From positions 1 to 32,879 of the forward strand of contig JBGYPO010000082.1 of NCBI GenBank assembly GCA_041838435.1: a DNA stretch of 32,879 nt. Direction: 5' to 3'. The notes under the pieces were generated by a model. The model was not told the origin of the DNA. It made no database searches and saw nothing but the letters and a program-made list of their open reading frames with translations. Shown piece after piece: positions 13,944 to 22,600 of the stretch (positions are counted from its first letter, which is position 1; each line of letters begins with the position of its first letter). Made by a program: the position numbers and the translations under genes. This DNA is from Aliicoccus sp041838435 (lineage in GTDB: Bacteria; Bacillota; Bacilli; Staphylococcales; Salinicoccaceae).

Positions 13944-14864
13944 ATGGTTAGGTTTATAACACAACGTTTACTTCAACTAATCCCTGTATTATTTGGTGTA
14001 ACAATATTAGTATTCGGTATCCTACATTTAACGCCTGGTGACCCTGCCTTGATTATGGCTGGTGAAAGTGCACCAGAAGCAACTGTTAATGCGATTAGAC
14101 GTCGACTCGGTTTGGATAATCCAATACATATTCAATACTTTGATTTTTTAATGAATGTTTTATCTTTAGATTTTGGTACATCGATTCGAGATAACATTCC
14201 AGTCTCAGATCACATTAGTGCACGTTTCTTTATCACGTTAGAACTTGCAATAATGTCAACGATTTTCAGTATATTCGTTGGCTTGTTAGTTGGTATTGTC
14301 TCAGCTGTATGGAAATATAGCTTCTGGGATGTATCTTTAATGGTTATTACATTATTCGGTTTATCTATGCCGAACTTCTGGTTAGGACTAATGTTAATTC
14401 AGTGGTTCTCAATTAACCTTGGATGGTTTGCACCAACTGGTTGGGGTAACGCGAACCAAATGGTCTTACCAGTTATTGCTCTTGGTACTGCTGGGGCAGC
14501 TATTATCGCACGTATGACCCGCAGTAGTATGTTAGATGTTATCGGGCAAGACTATATACGTACAGCACGAGCAAAAGGTGTAAAAGAGCGCGCTGTTATT
14601 TTCAAGCATGCGCTTAAGAACGCATTGATTCCAGTTGTTACTGTTGCCGGGCTTCAGTTTGGTTACTTCTTATCAGGTTCGGTATTAACAGAGAGTGTAT
14701 TCGCAATCAATGGACTTGGTCGTTTAATTATCGACTCAATCTTTGCGCGTGACTTCCCTGTTGTACAAGGTACAGTACTTGTTTTAGCAGTGATGTTCGT
14801 AACAGTAAACTTCTTGGTTGATATAACGTATAAATTCTTGAACAAACGTGTTGACTTAAATTAG
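13944..14864 (+). CDS. oppB: oligopeptide ABC transporter permease OppB
   Basis: OppB is the second channel-forming subunit. The 306-residue product starts MVRFITQRLLQLIPVLFGVT, the typical first span of this family, then has HLTPGDPA (about 29-36), and the EAA loop QDYIRTARAKGVKERAVIFK (about 206-225). The last span is near 275-297. It follows oppC by 13 bp, with an AAGGAGG ribosome site overlapping the oppC stop, so expression is coupled. Confidence 0.95.
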   Translation: MVRFITQRLLQLIPVLFGVTILVFGILHLTPGDPALIMAGESAPEATVNAIRRRLGLDNPIHIQYFDFLMNVLSLDFGTSIRDNIPVSDHISARFFITLELAIMSTIFSIFVGLLVGIVSAVWKYSFWDVSLMVITLFGLSMPNFWLGLMLIQWFSINLGWFAPTGWGNANQMVLPVIALGTAGAAIIARMTRSSMLDVIGQDYIRTARAKGVKERAVIFKHALKNALIPVVTVAGLQFGYFLSGSVLTESVFAINGLGRLIIDSIFARDFPVVQGTVLVLAVMFVTVNFLVDITYKFLNKRVDLN

Positions 14865-14879
14865 AAAGGAGCGGTAAGG

Positions 14880-15923
14880 ATGTCTGAAGAAGTAAACAAG
14901 ACAATAGAACAACAAGACGCTATCTTTAAAGATGCCGTGTTAAAAGTAGATGACCTGCGCACATCATTCTTCTTAGGGAAAAATGAAGTTAAAGCGGTTG
15001 ATGGTGTGTCGTTCAGCGTACCTAAAGGTAAAACACTCGGTATCGTTGGAGAATCAGGCTCGGGTAAAAGTATTACCGCCTTATCAATATTAGACTTGAT
15101 CGAAAAACCAGGTGAAATTATCGGTGGTTCGATTAAATATAAAGAAGAAGAATTGGTGAACGCCAAACTTTCTCGTATGAGAAAGATTCGTGGTAACGAT
15201 ATCTCTATGATATTCCAAGAACCAATGACTTCTTTAAACCCTGTATATACTATAGGAGACCAGTTGCGTGAAGTATTTAAAATTCACCAAAAGCTTGGTC
15301 CTTCTAAGCAAAAAGCACGCGCAATTGAGATGTTGGAGCTCGTTGGTATACCTTCTCCTGAAAAACGCATGTCGCAATATCCATATGAATTATCAGGTGG
15401 TATGAGACAGCGTGTAATGATTGCGATTGCACTTGCGTGTAAACCAGAGTTACTTATAGCCGACGAACCAACAACAGCACTTGACGTAACGATTCAGGCA
15501 CAAATTCTAGAGCTCATAAAAGAATTACAAGAAGAAATTGGTATGAGCGTTATTATGATTACGCATGACCTAGGTGTTGTAGCGGAAACATGTGATTATG
15601 TTGCTGTTATGTATGCAGGACGTGTGGTTGAGTACGCAGATGTATATACGCTGTTCGAGAATCCGAAGCACCCATATACAGTTGGATTATTAAATTCATT
15701 ACCGCGTCATGATATAGATCAAGATGAACTCGTACCTATCAAAGGAAATGTACCTGCGCCTCATGAGATGCCACCTGGCTGTAAGTTTGCACCACGTTGT
15801 CCATTTGCAGCTGAGATATGTAAGGAAATGCCGGCACTTAAACAAACTGAAGACGGTAACGATGTGCGTTGCTGGATTTACGATGAACGATGGGACGGCA
15901 AAGAGGGGGGTAAAAGTTTATGA
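14880..15923 (+). CDS. oppD: oligopeptide ABC transporter ATPase OppD
   Basis: OppD is one of the two ATPases that power import. The 347-residue protein has Walker A GESGSGKS (57-64), signature LSGGM (171-175), and Walker B LLIADEPTTALD (191-202). The C-terminal oligopeptide-transporter extension carries the cysteine pattern GCKFAPRCPFAAEIC (about 299-313). Ribosome site AAAGGAG lies seven bases before the ATG. It overlaps oppF by four bases, a sign of coupled translation and paired assembly. Confidence 0.95.
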   Translation: MSEEVNKTIEQQDAIFKDAVLKVDDLRTSFFLGKNEVKAVDGVSFSVPKGKTLGIVGESGSGKSITALSILDLIEKPGEIIGGSIKYKEEELVNAKLSRMRKIRGNDISMIFQEPMTSLNPVYTIGDQLREVFKIHQKLGPSKQKARAIEMLELVGIPSPEKRMSQYPYELSGGMRQRVMIAIALACKPELLIADEPTTALDVTIQAQILELIKELQEEIGMSVIMITHDLGVVAETCDYVAVMYAGRVVEYADVYTLFENPKHPYTVGLLNSLPRHDIDQDELVPIKGNVPAPHEMPPGCKFAPRCPFAAEICKEMPALKQTEDGNDVRCWIYDERWDGKEGGKSL

Positions 15924-17014
15924 AAACTAAGGAAGAAATTCTACGCGTAGAAGGTCTGAAACAATACTTCCCAATTAAAGGTGGATTTTTTGGACGCACA
16001 GTCAACCACGTTAAAGCAGTAGATGATATCTCATTTACGGTTAACAAAGGTGAAACAGTTTCAATCGTTGGAGAATCAGGTTGTGGTAAATCAACTACAG
16101 GCCGTTCTATCTTAAGACTTGATGAGCCGACAGAAGGTAAAGTTTTCTTTGAAGGTAAGAACATTCTAGACTTAGCAAAAAATGATATGCGCAGTATGCG
16201 AGATGAGTTACAGATTATTTTCCAAGATCCTTATGCATCGCTTAACCCACGTATGACTGTGAAAGCAACGCTTATGGAAGCGATGGAAATAACAAATACT
16301 GTGCCGAAGAAAGACCGTGAAAAGCGTGTTATCGAATTATTAGAAACGGTCGGTTTACAACGTCACCAATTGCATAGATACCCACATGAATTCTCAGGTG
16401 GACAGCGTCAAAGAATTGGTATCGCGCGTGCTTTATCAGTTGATCCAAAATTAATCATCTGTGATGAAGCTGTATCAGCACTGGATGTTTCAATTCAGGC
16501 ACAGGTGTTAAATTTACTTAAAAAGCTACAGCGTGAGATGGATTTAACGTATCTGTTTATTGCACATGACCTTGGTGTTGTGCGTCATATTTCTGACCGC
16601 ATCATCGTAATGTATTTAGGTAAAATTGTTGAGTATGGCGATACGAAGAGCATCTTTGAGAACCCGCAACACCCTTATACAAAAGCGTTGTTATCTGCAA
16701 TTCCAGTTGTAGACCCGAGAAATAAATCAAAGCGTATATTTTTACGCGGTGATATACCTTCACCAATTGATCCACCGACAGGTTGCCGTTTCCATACCCG
16801 CTGTCCATTTGCAACAGACTTATGTAAAACGGATACACCGGTATTAGAAAACAAAGATGCTGATTCGAATGCACGACATGAAGTTGCATGTCACTATGCT
16901 CTCGATATTCAAAGTGGGAAACATAAACCGCAATATGAAATGAGAGACGTTAGAAAGAACATTGATGACGAATCATTAGAAGCGCTTGAGGGTCACGAAG
17001 AAGATAGATTTTAG
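15920..17014 (+). CDS. oppF: oligopeptide ABC transporter ATPase OppF
   Basis: OppF is the partner ATPase of OppD. The 364-residue protein has Walker A GESGCGKS (51-58), signature FSGGQ (158-162), Walker B LIICDEAVSALD (178-189), and the C-terminal cysteine motif CRFHTRCPFATDLC (about 292-305). The tail after about residue 330 is long and charged. The start ATG overlaps the oppD stop. It is followed by a 94-bp gap with a second promoter before oppA. Confidence 0.95.
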   Translation: MKTKEEILRVEGLKQYFPIKGGFFGRTVNHVKAVDDISFTVNKGETVSIVGESGCGKSTTGRSILRLDEPTEGKVFFEGKNILDLAKNDMRSMRDELQIIFQDPYASLNPRMTVKATLMEAMEITNTVPKKDREKRVIELLETVGLQRHQLHRYPHEFSGGQRQRIGIARALSVDPKLIICDEAVSALDVSIQAQVLNLLKKLQREMDLTYLFIAHDLGVVRHISDRIIVMYLGKIVEYGDTKSIFENPQHPYTKALLSAIPVVDPRNKSKRIFLRGDIPSPIDPPTGCRFHTRCPFATDLCKTDTPVLENKDADSNARHEVACHYALDIQSGKHKPQYEMRDVRKNIDDESLEALEGHEEDRF

Positions 17015-17025
17015 GAAATTTTTGG

Positions 17026-17054
17026 TTGTGTACTTATACGCATTAACGTATAAT
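17026..17054 (+). promoter_or_regulatory. internal promoter for oppA
   Basis: TTGTGT (17026-17031) and a consensus TATAAT (17049-17054) are 17 bp apart in the gap between oppF and oppA. An 8-bp inverted repeat (AATTAAAT-GAGA-ATTTAATT, about 17062-17081) lies in the leader. A separate promoter would raise binding protein above permease level. Confidence 0.6.
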
Positions 17055-17108
17055 AAAGATAATTAAATGAGAATTTAATTAAAATTTTTCTATTAGGAGG
17101 AAGAATTT

Positions 17109-18752
17109 GTGAAAAAACGCAATATTTTAACATCTTTACTTGCAGTAACGTTAGGTTCAGTTTTAGTTGCCAGTACAGTTGATGCTCAAGAAGAAGGTGG
17201 CGGTGATTTAATTATCGCTGATATGAGTGACTTAGTGAGTTTAGATCCACATGGTAACAACGACGTACCTTCAAGTAACGTACGTGCAAATATTTATGAC
17301 ACTTTGACTGTTCTTGATGAAGACATGGCTGTTCAGCCACACTTAGCTACTGAATGGGAAGAATTAGAAGATGGAACGTATAGCTTCACTTTAAGAGACG
17401 ATGTCGTATTCCATGATGGTTCTGATTTCACAGCAGAGGTCGTTAGAGCGAACTTATTACGTGTATTAGACCCTAATCTTGCTTCACAACGTGCATTCCT
17501 ATACGAAATGATTAGTGATATTGAAGTGGTAGACGATTATACAGTAGAAATTACAACTGAATATCCATTCGCGCCATTATTAGCACACTTAGCACACGAT
17601 GCGGGTGGTATGTTATCACTAGAAGTAATTACTGAAGATTACAACCAGGCATTAGAAGGTACAGATTTAGATTATGAAGGCTATGTAGAAATGCAAGTTA
17701 ACGGTGAAGAATTTGAAGATGATATCGTTGCTGCAATTGGTGAGAACGTAGGTCAATTCGTTGCTCAGAATCCAATTGGTACAGGTCCATTCATGTTAGA
17801 ATCTCGTTCTCCGGGTGACAACACTGTACTTGTAAGAAACGATGATTATTTTGATGAGCCAGCACTTTTAGACTCAGTAACGTTTAAAGTGGTTACAGAA
17901 ACTTCTTCACGTATTGCTGAACTTGAGGGTGGATATTCTCACGTAATTGGTGCAGTTGGACCAATTAACAGAGACCGTGTAGATGCACATGACCAAACAT
18001 ATTTAGATGAGACAGAATCTATGTCATTATCTTATATCGGTTTCAATACACAAGCTGAATACTTAGATGATCCATTAGTACGTCAAGCAATTTCTTACGC
18101 AATTGACCGTCAAACAATCATTGAAGGTATTTATGATGGCGTAGGTATTCCAGCAATTGGACCTTTGGCACCTGCAGTATTCGGTTACGATGAAGACGTT
18201 GAAGGTATTGCATACGACCTTGATAGAGCGCAAGAATTAATGGCTGAAGCAGGCTATGAAGATGGATTCTCGTTGTCATTATGGACAAACGATAACCCTG
18301 AGCGTGTAGACACTGCAGTATTCGTTCAAGAGGCATTACAAGCAATCAACATCGACGTATCTGTCGAGCAGGTTGAGTGGGGTGCGTACTTAGAACAAAC
18401 TGGTCAAGGTGAGCACGACATGTTCATCCTAGGTTGGTCAGTTGTAACAGGTGATGCAGACTACGGTATGTATCCATTGTTCCACTCTGAGCAAATTGGT
18501 GAGCCTGGTAACCGTTCATTCTTACAAGATGAAGAGTTAGATTCATTACTAGAAGCTGGTCGTCAAGCAATTGACACAGACGAGCGTTTAGAAATTTACT
18601 CACAAGCTCAAGATTTATTAGTAGACTTAGCACCGATGGCTTACATCCACCACTCAAACTACTTGACTGGTGTACGTAACGAAGTACAAGGCTTCGAAAT
18701 CGATGCATTAGGTATCTACCAATTGAAAGAAGTAACAATCGAAGCTGAATAA
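17109..18752 (+). CDS. oppA: oligopeptide-binding protein OppA without lipobox
   Basis: This family 5 solute-binding protein (547 residues) should capture peptides for the adjoining permease. The mature part has the usual lobes, beginning DLIIADMSDLVSLDPHGNND (about residues 33-52) and including FTLRDDVVFHDGSDFTAEVV. The signal peptide is MKKRNILTSLLAVTLGSVLV...VDA, probably cut after residue 26. It has no cysteine, so the expected lipobox of a Gram-positive binding protein is missing. How it stays at the membrane is not evident. The start is GTG after an AGGAGGA ribosome site. It is strongly acidic. A terminator follows, ending the operon. Confidence 0.93.
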   Translation: MKKRNILTSLLAVTLGSVLVASTVDAQEEGGGDLIIADMSDLVSLDPHGNNDVPSSNVRANIYDTLTVLDEDMAVQPHLATEWEELEDGTYSFTLRDDVVFHDGSDFTAEVVRANLLRVLDPNLASQRAFLYEMISDIEVVDDYTVEITTEYPFAPLLAHLAHDAGGMLSLEVITEDYNQALEGTDLDYEGYVEMQVNGEEFEDDIVAAIGENVGQFVAQNPIGTGPFMLESRSPGDNTVLVRNDDYFDEPALLDSVTFKVVTETSSRIAELEGGYSHVIGAVGPINRDRVDAHDQTYLDETESMSLSYIGFNTQAEYLDDPLVRQAISYAIDRQTIIEGIYDGVGIPAIGPLAPAVFGYDEDVEGIAYDLDRAQELMAEAGYEDGFSLSLWTNDNPERVDTAVFVQEALQAINIDVSVEQVEWGAYLEQTGQGEHDMFILGWSVVTGDADYGMYPLFHSEQIGEPGNRSFLQDEELDSLLEAGRQAIDTDERLEIYSQAQDLLVDLAPMAYIHHSNYLTGVRNEVQGFEIDALGIYQLKEVTIEAE

Positions 18753-18764
18753 TTAAATTTTAAT

Positions 18765-18792
18765 ACCCCGCTCTCCGGAGTGGGGTTTTTTT
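18765..18792 (+). terminator. opp operon terminator
   Basis: CCCCGCTC pairs with GAGTGGGG around a TCCG loop, with one G-T pair, followed by seven T residues. Confidence 0.93.
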
Positions 18793-18822
18793 GTGAGAAA
18801 ATTTGATAGGAGGGTTCTCGTA

Positions 18823-18938
18823 GGCACGAGAACCGCTCTTCTGCGCCAATGAAAGTGCCTCACTGGCACGACAACTCCTCTCCCCTGCCAATGAAAGTAC
18901 CTCGCTGGCACGGGAACCCCTTTCCCGCGCCAATGAAC
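18823..18938. repeat. 42-bp tandem repeat, two and three-quarter copies
   Basis: Copies start with GGCACG at 18823, 18865 and 18907 (the third partial). Each holds a GCCAATGAA core near its middle. The region contains small hairpins: GTTCTCGT-AGGC-ACGAGAAC at 18814-18833 and GTGCC-N5-GGCAC at 18855-18869. The copies have diverged by several bases. It adjoins the 51-bp array at its right edge. Confidence 0.8.
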
Positions 18939-18947
18939 AGCATCAAA

Positions 18948-19138
18948 TCGCTACAACCGGTCATAAAAACATCCTGTTGTGGCGAAAATAGGTGAAAATC
19001 GCTACAATCGGTCCTAAAAACGTCGTGTTGTAGCGAAAAGGGATGTAAATCGCTACAACCGGTCCTAAAAACGTCGTGTTGTAGCGAAAAGGGATGTAAA
19101 TCGCTACAACCGGTCCTAAAAACGTCGTGTTGTAGCGA
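18948..19138. repeat. four tandem 38-bp hairpins, 51-bp period
   Basis: Units begin at 18948, 18999, 19050 and 19101. Each is a ten-base arm TCGCTACAAC, an 18-base loop (CGGTCCTAAAAACGTCGT in copies 2-4) and the arm GTTGTAGCGA. Spacers are 13 bases; two are identical. Copies 3 and 4 are identical. Copy 1 changes one base in the right arm and copy 2 one base in the left arm. Both changes leave a G-U pair in plus-strand RNA but an A-C mismatch in minus-strand RNA. The array lies between the convergent oppA and pepF terminators, the usual place for REP-like or structured repeats. Confidence 0.9.
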
Positions 19139-19198
19139 AAACATCCCTCCTCGAACTAATGAGAATTCTCGTCGCTCCGCAAGCATCTTAATAACAAC

Positions 19199-19235
19199 AC
19201 AAAAAAACACTCTTGCACATGTGCCAGAGTGTTTA
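19199..19235 (-). terminator. pepF terminator
   Basis: On the minus strand AACACTCTGGCAC pairs with GTGCAAGAGTGTT, with a mismatch in the middle, and is followed by seven T residues. It lies about ten bases after the pepF stop. Confidence 0.88.
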
Positions 19236-19244
19236 GATTATAGA

Positions 19245-20945
19245 TTAAAGTGCCTTATCATCAATCGAATCTAGATATCTTTCTGCTTCTTCTACAACTG
19301 CTTTTAAACTGCCTTCTTCAAAAGGACTCTTTAAGTTGGCTTCAGCAACAAGGTCAGTGAATGCCATTGATCCACCTAAGCCACACAAGTGCAGGTAATC
19401 TTTCCAAGCTGCATCAAAGTCTTCTTTAGATTTTTTCCAGAACTGCAAAGCACACACTTGAGCGAGTGTATAATCGATATAGTAGAAAGGTGCACCAAAT
19501 ACGTGTCCTTGTCGCTGCCACATTGCACCGTGTATGAGTGGTTCGATGCCATCATAGTCACGGTGTGGCATATATTTACGTTCCAGTTCCTGCCATGCTT
19601 CACGGCGTTCTGATGGTGTTAACTGTGGATTTTCATAAACAATGTGTTGGAACTCATCGATTGCAACACCATATGGTAAAAATGCAATGTTATCTGCCAT
19701 GTGTGCATAGAAAAACTTATCAGTACTTTCTCCGAAGAACAAGTTCATCCAGTCATATGTGAAGTATTCCATACTCATTGAGTGAATTTCACATGATTCA
19801 AGCGTCGGGAAAATATATTCCGGAATACCAATATCACGAGACATATATGTTTGGAATGCGTGCCCTGCCTCATGTGTTAAAACAGTAATGTCTCCGAGTG
19901 TACCGTTAAAGTTACTGAAGATAAACGGCGCTTCATAGTTTGAAATGAACGTACAATAACCGCCGCCTTCTTTACCTTTCTTGGCTTCAACATCGAATAG
20001 GTTACGCTCACGCATAAATGTATACCATTCGTCTGTTTCAGGTGAAAGTTCCTTATACATCTTTTCACCGTTTTTCAAAATTTCTTCTGCATCACCGTTA
20101 GGTGTCGCATTACCAGTCATAAAATCAAATGACTCGTCATAAGAATATAAAGTATCTACATTGATACGTTGACGTTGTTTTTCTTTTAACTTAGTTACTA
20201 GAGGAACGACATACTCTTCAACTTGTTTACGGAATTTTTCAACCATTGTGCGATTGTAGTCAATACGCTTCATGCGTAAGTAACCGAGTTCAACAAAGTC
20301 GTTGTAACCAAGTTCTTTTGCAATCTCGTCACGCACTTTAACTAAATCATCGTAAATCTTATCGATTTTTTCCATATTTTCTTTAAAGTAGCCGCCCGCT
20401 GCAACAGCAGCAGAGCGTCGCATTTCACGGTCTGTATGCTGCATGTATGGACCAAACTCAGATAAGTTTAACGTCTTACCATCAAACTCAATCTCAGCAG
20501 CTGCAAGCAGCTTCGAGTATTCAGTTGTCAACTTGTTTTCTTTCTGAACTAGTTCGCTAACTTTTGGATCAAATGACTTCATGGAGAATTCAGCGAGTTT
20601 GAATAACTGTTTGCCGAATTTTTCTTCGAGTTGCGCTCTGAACTCAGAGTTTGAAATTGCATCATAATACTTGTTATGCATTTCTTTAATCTTTGGTGAA
20701 TTCTCATCATAGAATTCACGTTCACCATCATAGAATTCATCTTTAGTATCTATTGAGCTGCGGATATGTGCCAGTGTTGATGCAGTATCGATATCACTTT
20801 CGATTTTATTATAAGCATCGATTATTTCACTCTGTTCCTCGAATGAATCAGATTCATTAAAGCGCACAAGTAAACCATCGACTTCTGCTAAGAGTTTCTC
20901 TAAATCAGGACGTACATACTTCATATCTTCAAACTTTACGGTCAT
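19245..20945 (-). CDS. pepF: M3-family oligoendopeptidase (PepF-like)
   Basis: This 566-residue cytoplasmic zinc metallopeptidase is expected to cut short peptides, such as those imported by the neighbouring Opp system. The zinc site HEAGH is at residues 358-362 (in LTHEAGHAFQTYMSRD), and the third ligand Glu is in TLESCEIHSMSMEYF (about residue 386). The YIDYTLAQVCALQFW segment near residue 510 carries the conserved C-terminal Tyr-rich loop. Length fits the shorter M3 oligoendopeptidase group (about 560-570 residues) rather than classical PepF of about 600. No signal peptide is seen. The ATG at 20943-20945 is preceded by GAGGGGGC. It is transcribed convergently with opp and divergently from the PPK2 gene. 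Confidence 0.92.
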   Translation of the reverse strand: MTVKFEDMKYVRPDLEKLLAEVDGLLVRFNESDSFEEQSEIIDAYNKIESDIDTASTLAHIRSSIDTKDEFYDGEREFYDENSPKIKEMHNKYYDAISNSEFRAQLEEKFGKQLFKLAEFSMKSFDPKVSELVQKENKLTTEYSKLLAAAEIEFDGKTLNLSEFGPYMQHTDREMRRSAAVAAGGYFKENMEKIDKIYDDLVKVRDEIAKELGYNDFVELGYLRMKRIDYNRTMVEKFRKQVEEYVVPLVTKLKEKQRQRINVDTLYSYDESFDFMTGNATPNGDAEEILKNGEKMYKELSPETDEWYTFMRERNLFDVEAKKGKEGGGYCTFISNYEAPFIFSNFNGTLGDITVLTHEAGHAFQTYMSRDIGIPEYIFPTLESCEIHSMSMEYFTYDWMNLFFGESTDKFFYAHMADNIAFLPYGVAIDEFQHIVYENPQLTPSERREAWQELERKYMPHRDYDGIEPLIHGAMWQRQGHVFGAPFYYIDYTLAQVCALQFWKKSKEDFDAAWKDYLHLCGLGGSMAFTDLVAEANLKSPFEEGSLKAVVEEAERYLDSIDDKAL

Positions 20946-20975
20946 TGTTAAAGCCCCCTCATAGATTATGTGTAC

Positions 20976-20981
20976 ATTATA
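20976..20981 (-). promoter_or_regulatory. -10 element of pepF
   Basis: The minus strand has a consensus TATAAT 30 bases upstream of the pepF start. No clear -35 is seen. The rest of the 166-bp divergent gap is AT-rich; possible plus-strand promoter elements for the PPK2 gene (TTAACT near 21050, TAAAAT near 21071) are weak. Confidence 0.5.
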
Positions 20982-21111
20982 TCACTTACAAATAATGAAT
21001 AAATAGTTATAACAATAATAATAAATACATAATACATAGAAATAAAATGTTAACTCTGTATAAACTCTGATAAAATATAAATAACATGAGGAAGAGTCAG
21101 AGAGAGGTAGA

Positions 21112-22557
21112 GTGATAGACATGTTTAAACTCACTAAGGAATTTGAAACAAAGATGGGGCACTTAACACGTCGTACACACAAGCTCAAAGTCCCAGTTAT
21201 GATTATTATTGAGGGCGCACTGGCGTCTGGTAAATCACGTCTTGCAAATGCCTTATACATGACACTTGATGCAAAATATACTGACTTTGTCGCAACGCAT
21301 AGACCAATGGAGAGCGATAAACGTTACCCGTTTCTTTATCCGTTTTGGAAAGCATTGCCTAAAAATGGCGATATCAATATTCACTTTAGAAGCTGGTATG
21401 CGAATTTAATTGATTATGAAGCACAAAATATACGAGATAATATTCGTGTAGACTACAAGTATATTCGAGATGATATATACAACTTTGAAAAAACATTGAT
21501 CGACCGGGGTTATGAAATTATTAAATTTTATGTACATGCAGATGATGATGTAAAGGCACATCATATGAAAATGTTATCTGAGAATCCAGCTAGCCAATGG
21601 AAGGCTGAGGAATTCCAAGAGCAGATGGATAATGTTAATTACGAAAAAGAAATGGAAATATTTTTAGAAAACCCAACGCCTTCACCATGGACTATGCTTG
21701 ATTTTAAAGAAGAGCAGCCAGCAGTGGAATCGTTATTCGAGACTATTTTTAAACGCTTGGAACGTCGCATAAAGCATGAAGAAAATAAATCACATGCACA
21801 TTATGATGGTGCATTCACAAATCCTTATAACTCCACGTTGTTTACATTTGATTTTGAAAAAGAATCATTAGATAAAGATGATTACAATGAAGAACTTGAA
21901 CGCTACCAGCAGCGCATGCGTGAAGTTCAGTTTAAACTGTATGAAAAAAAGATGCCGTTATTACTTGTCTATGAAGGTATGGATGCAGCAGGGAAGGGTG
22001 GTAATATTAAACGCACGCGCGTGAATCTTGACCCGACAGGATATACAATTAACGCAACTTCTGCACCGACAGAGATAGAACTTGCACATCATTACTTATG
22101 GCGCTTTTATACAAATGTTCCAAGAAGTGGTCATATATCATTCTTTGATAGAAGTTGGTATGGGCGTGTGTTGGTTGAGCGTATAGAGGGATTCGCTACG
22201 AACAAAGAATGGAAAGAAGCATATCAAGAAATAAACCACTTTGAGAAGTCACTTGTGCATAGCGGTGCAATCATAGTGAAAATATTTTTATCGTTAGACA
22301 AAGATGAACAACTTAAGCGATTTGAAACACGTGAAGACGACCCAGATAAAAACTGGAAATTAACAGATGAAGATTGGCGTAACCGCGATAAGTGGGATAA
22401 GTACATCGAGGCTTCTGAAGAAATGATTTTCAACACGAATACAAGTGAGGCCCCATGGTATGTAATTCCAGGCAACGACAAACGCTATGCACGCGTAGAA
22501 GCTTTGCTTCGTATTGTCGAGTTTTGTGAGCGACGCTTGAATGAAGATAATGCTTGA
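21112..22557 (+). CDS. two-domain PPK2, polyphosphate:AMP phosphotransferase type
   Basis: PPK2 enzymes transfer phosphate between polyphosphate and nucleotides. This 481-residue protein has two fused PPK2 domains, the form of polyphosphate:AMP phosphotransferase (Pap, class II). The N-terminal domain (about 1-220) has a reduced P-loop, GALASGKS (35-42), and DRGYEII, but lacks the full catalytic set. The C-terminal domain (about 260-481) is complete: P-loop GMDAAGKG (289-296), DPTGY (307-311), the lid and Walker B region FFDRSWYGRV (344-353), and DEDWRNRDKW (about 423-432). Start is GTG 21112 or ATG 21121: the site AGAGAGG lies four bases before the GTG and 13 before the ATG, so neither is ideal. 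Phosphate donor and nucleotide preference cannot be fixed by eye. Confidence 0.9.
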   Translation: MIDMFKLTKEFETKMGHLTRRTHKLKVPVMIIIEGALASGKSRLANALYMTLDAKYTDFVATHRPMESDKRYPFLYPFWKALPKNGDINIHFRSWYANLIDYEAQNIRDNIRVDYKYIRDDIYNFEKTLIDRGYEIIKFYVHADDDVKAHHMKMLSENPASQWKAEEFQEQMDNVNYEKEMEIFLENPTPSPWTMLDFKEEQPAVESLFETIFKRLERRIKHEENKSHAHYDGAFTNPYNSTLFTFDFEKESLDKDDYNEELERYQQRMREVQFKLYEKKMPLLLVYEGMDAAGKGGNIKRTRVNLDPTGYTINATSAPTEIELAHHYLWRFYTNVPRSGHISFFDRSWYGRVLVERIEGFATNKEWKEAYQEINHFEKSLVHSGAIIVKIFLSLDKDEQLKRFETREDDPDKNWKLTDEDWRNRDKWDKYIEASEEMIFNTNTSEAPWYVIPGNDKRYARVEALLRIVEFCERRLNEDNA

Positions 22558-22600
22558 AGACTGAATAGATAAAACATCATGATAGATTAGGAGGGTGTTA

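Noticed and set aside
18948..19138. CRISPR array
   Set aside because: The 13-base spacers are nearly identical to each other and too short, and the repeat is a 38-base hairpin. No cas genes are present.
18860..19210. Minus-strand frame of 116 codons with 17-residue repeats (SLQHDVFRTGCSDLHPF type)
   Set aside because: It arises because the 51-bp and 42-bp repeats are multiples of three. It has no ribosome site, crosses the pepF terminator, and the variation fits RNA hairpins better than protein selection.
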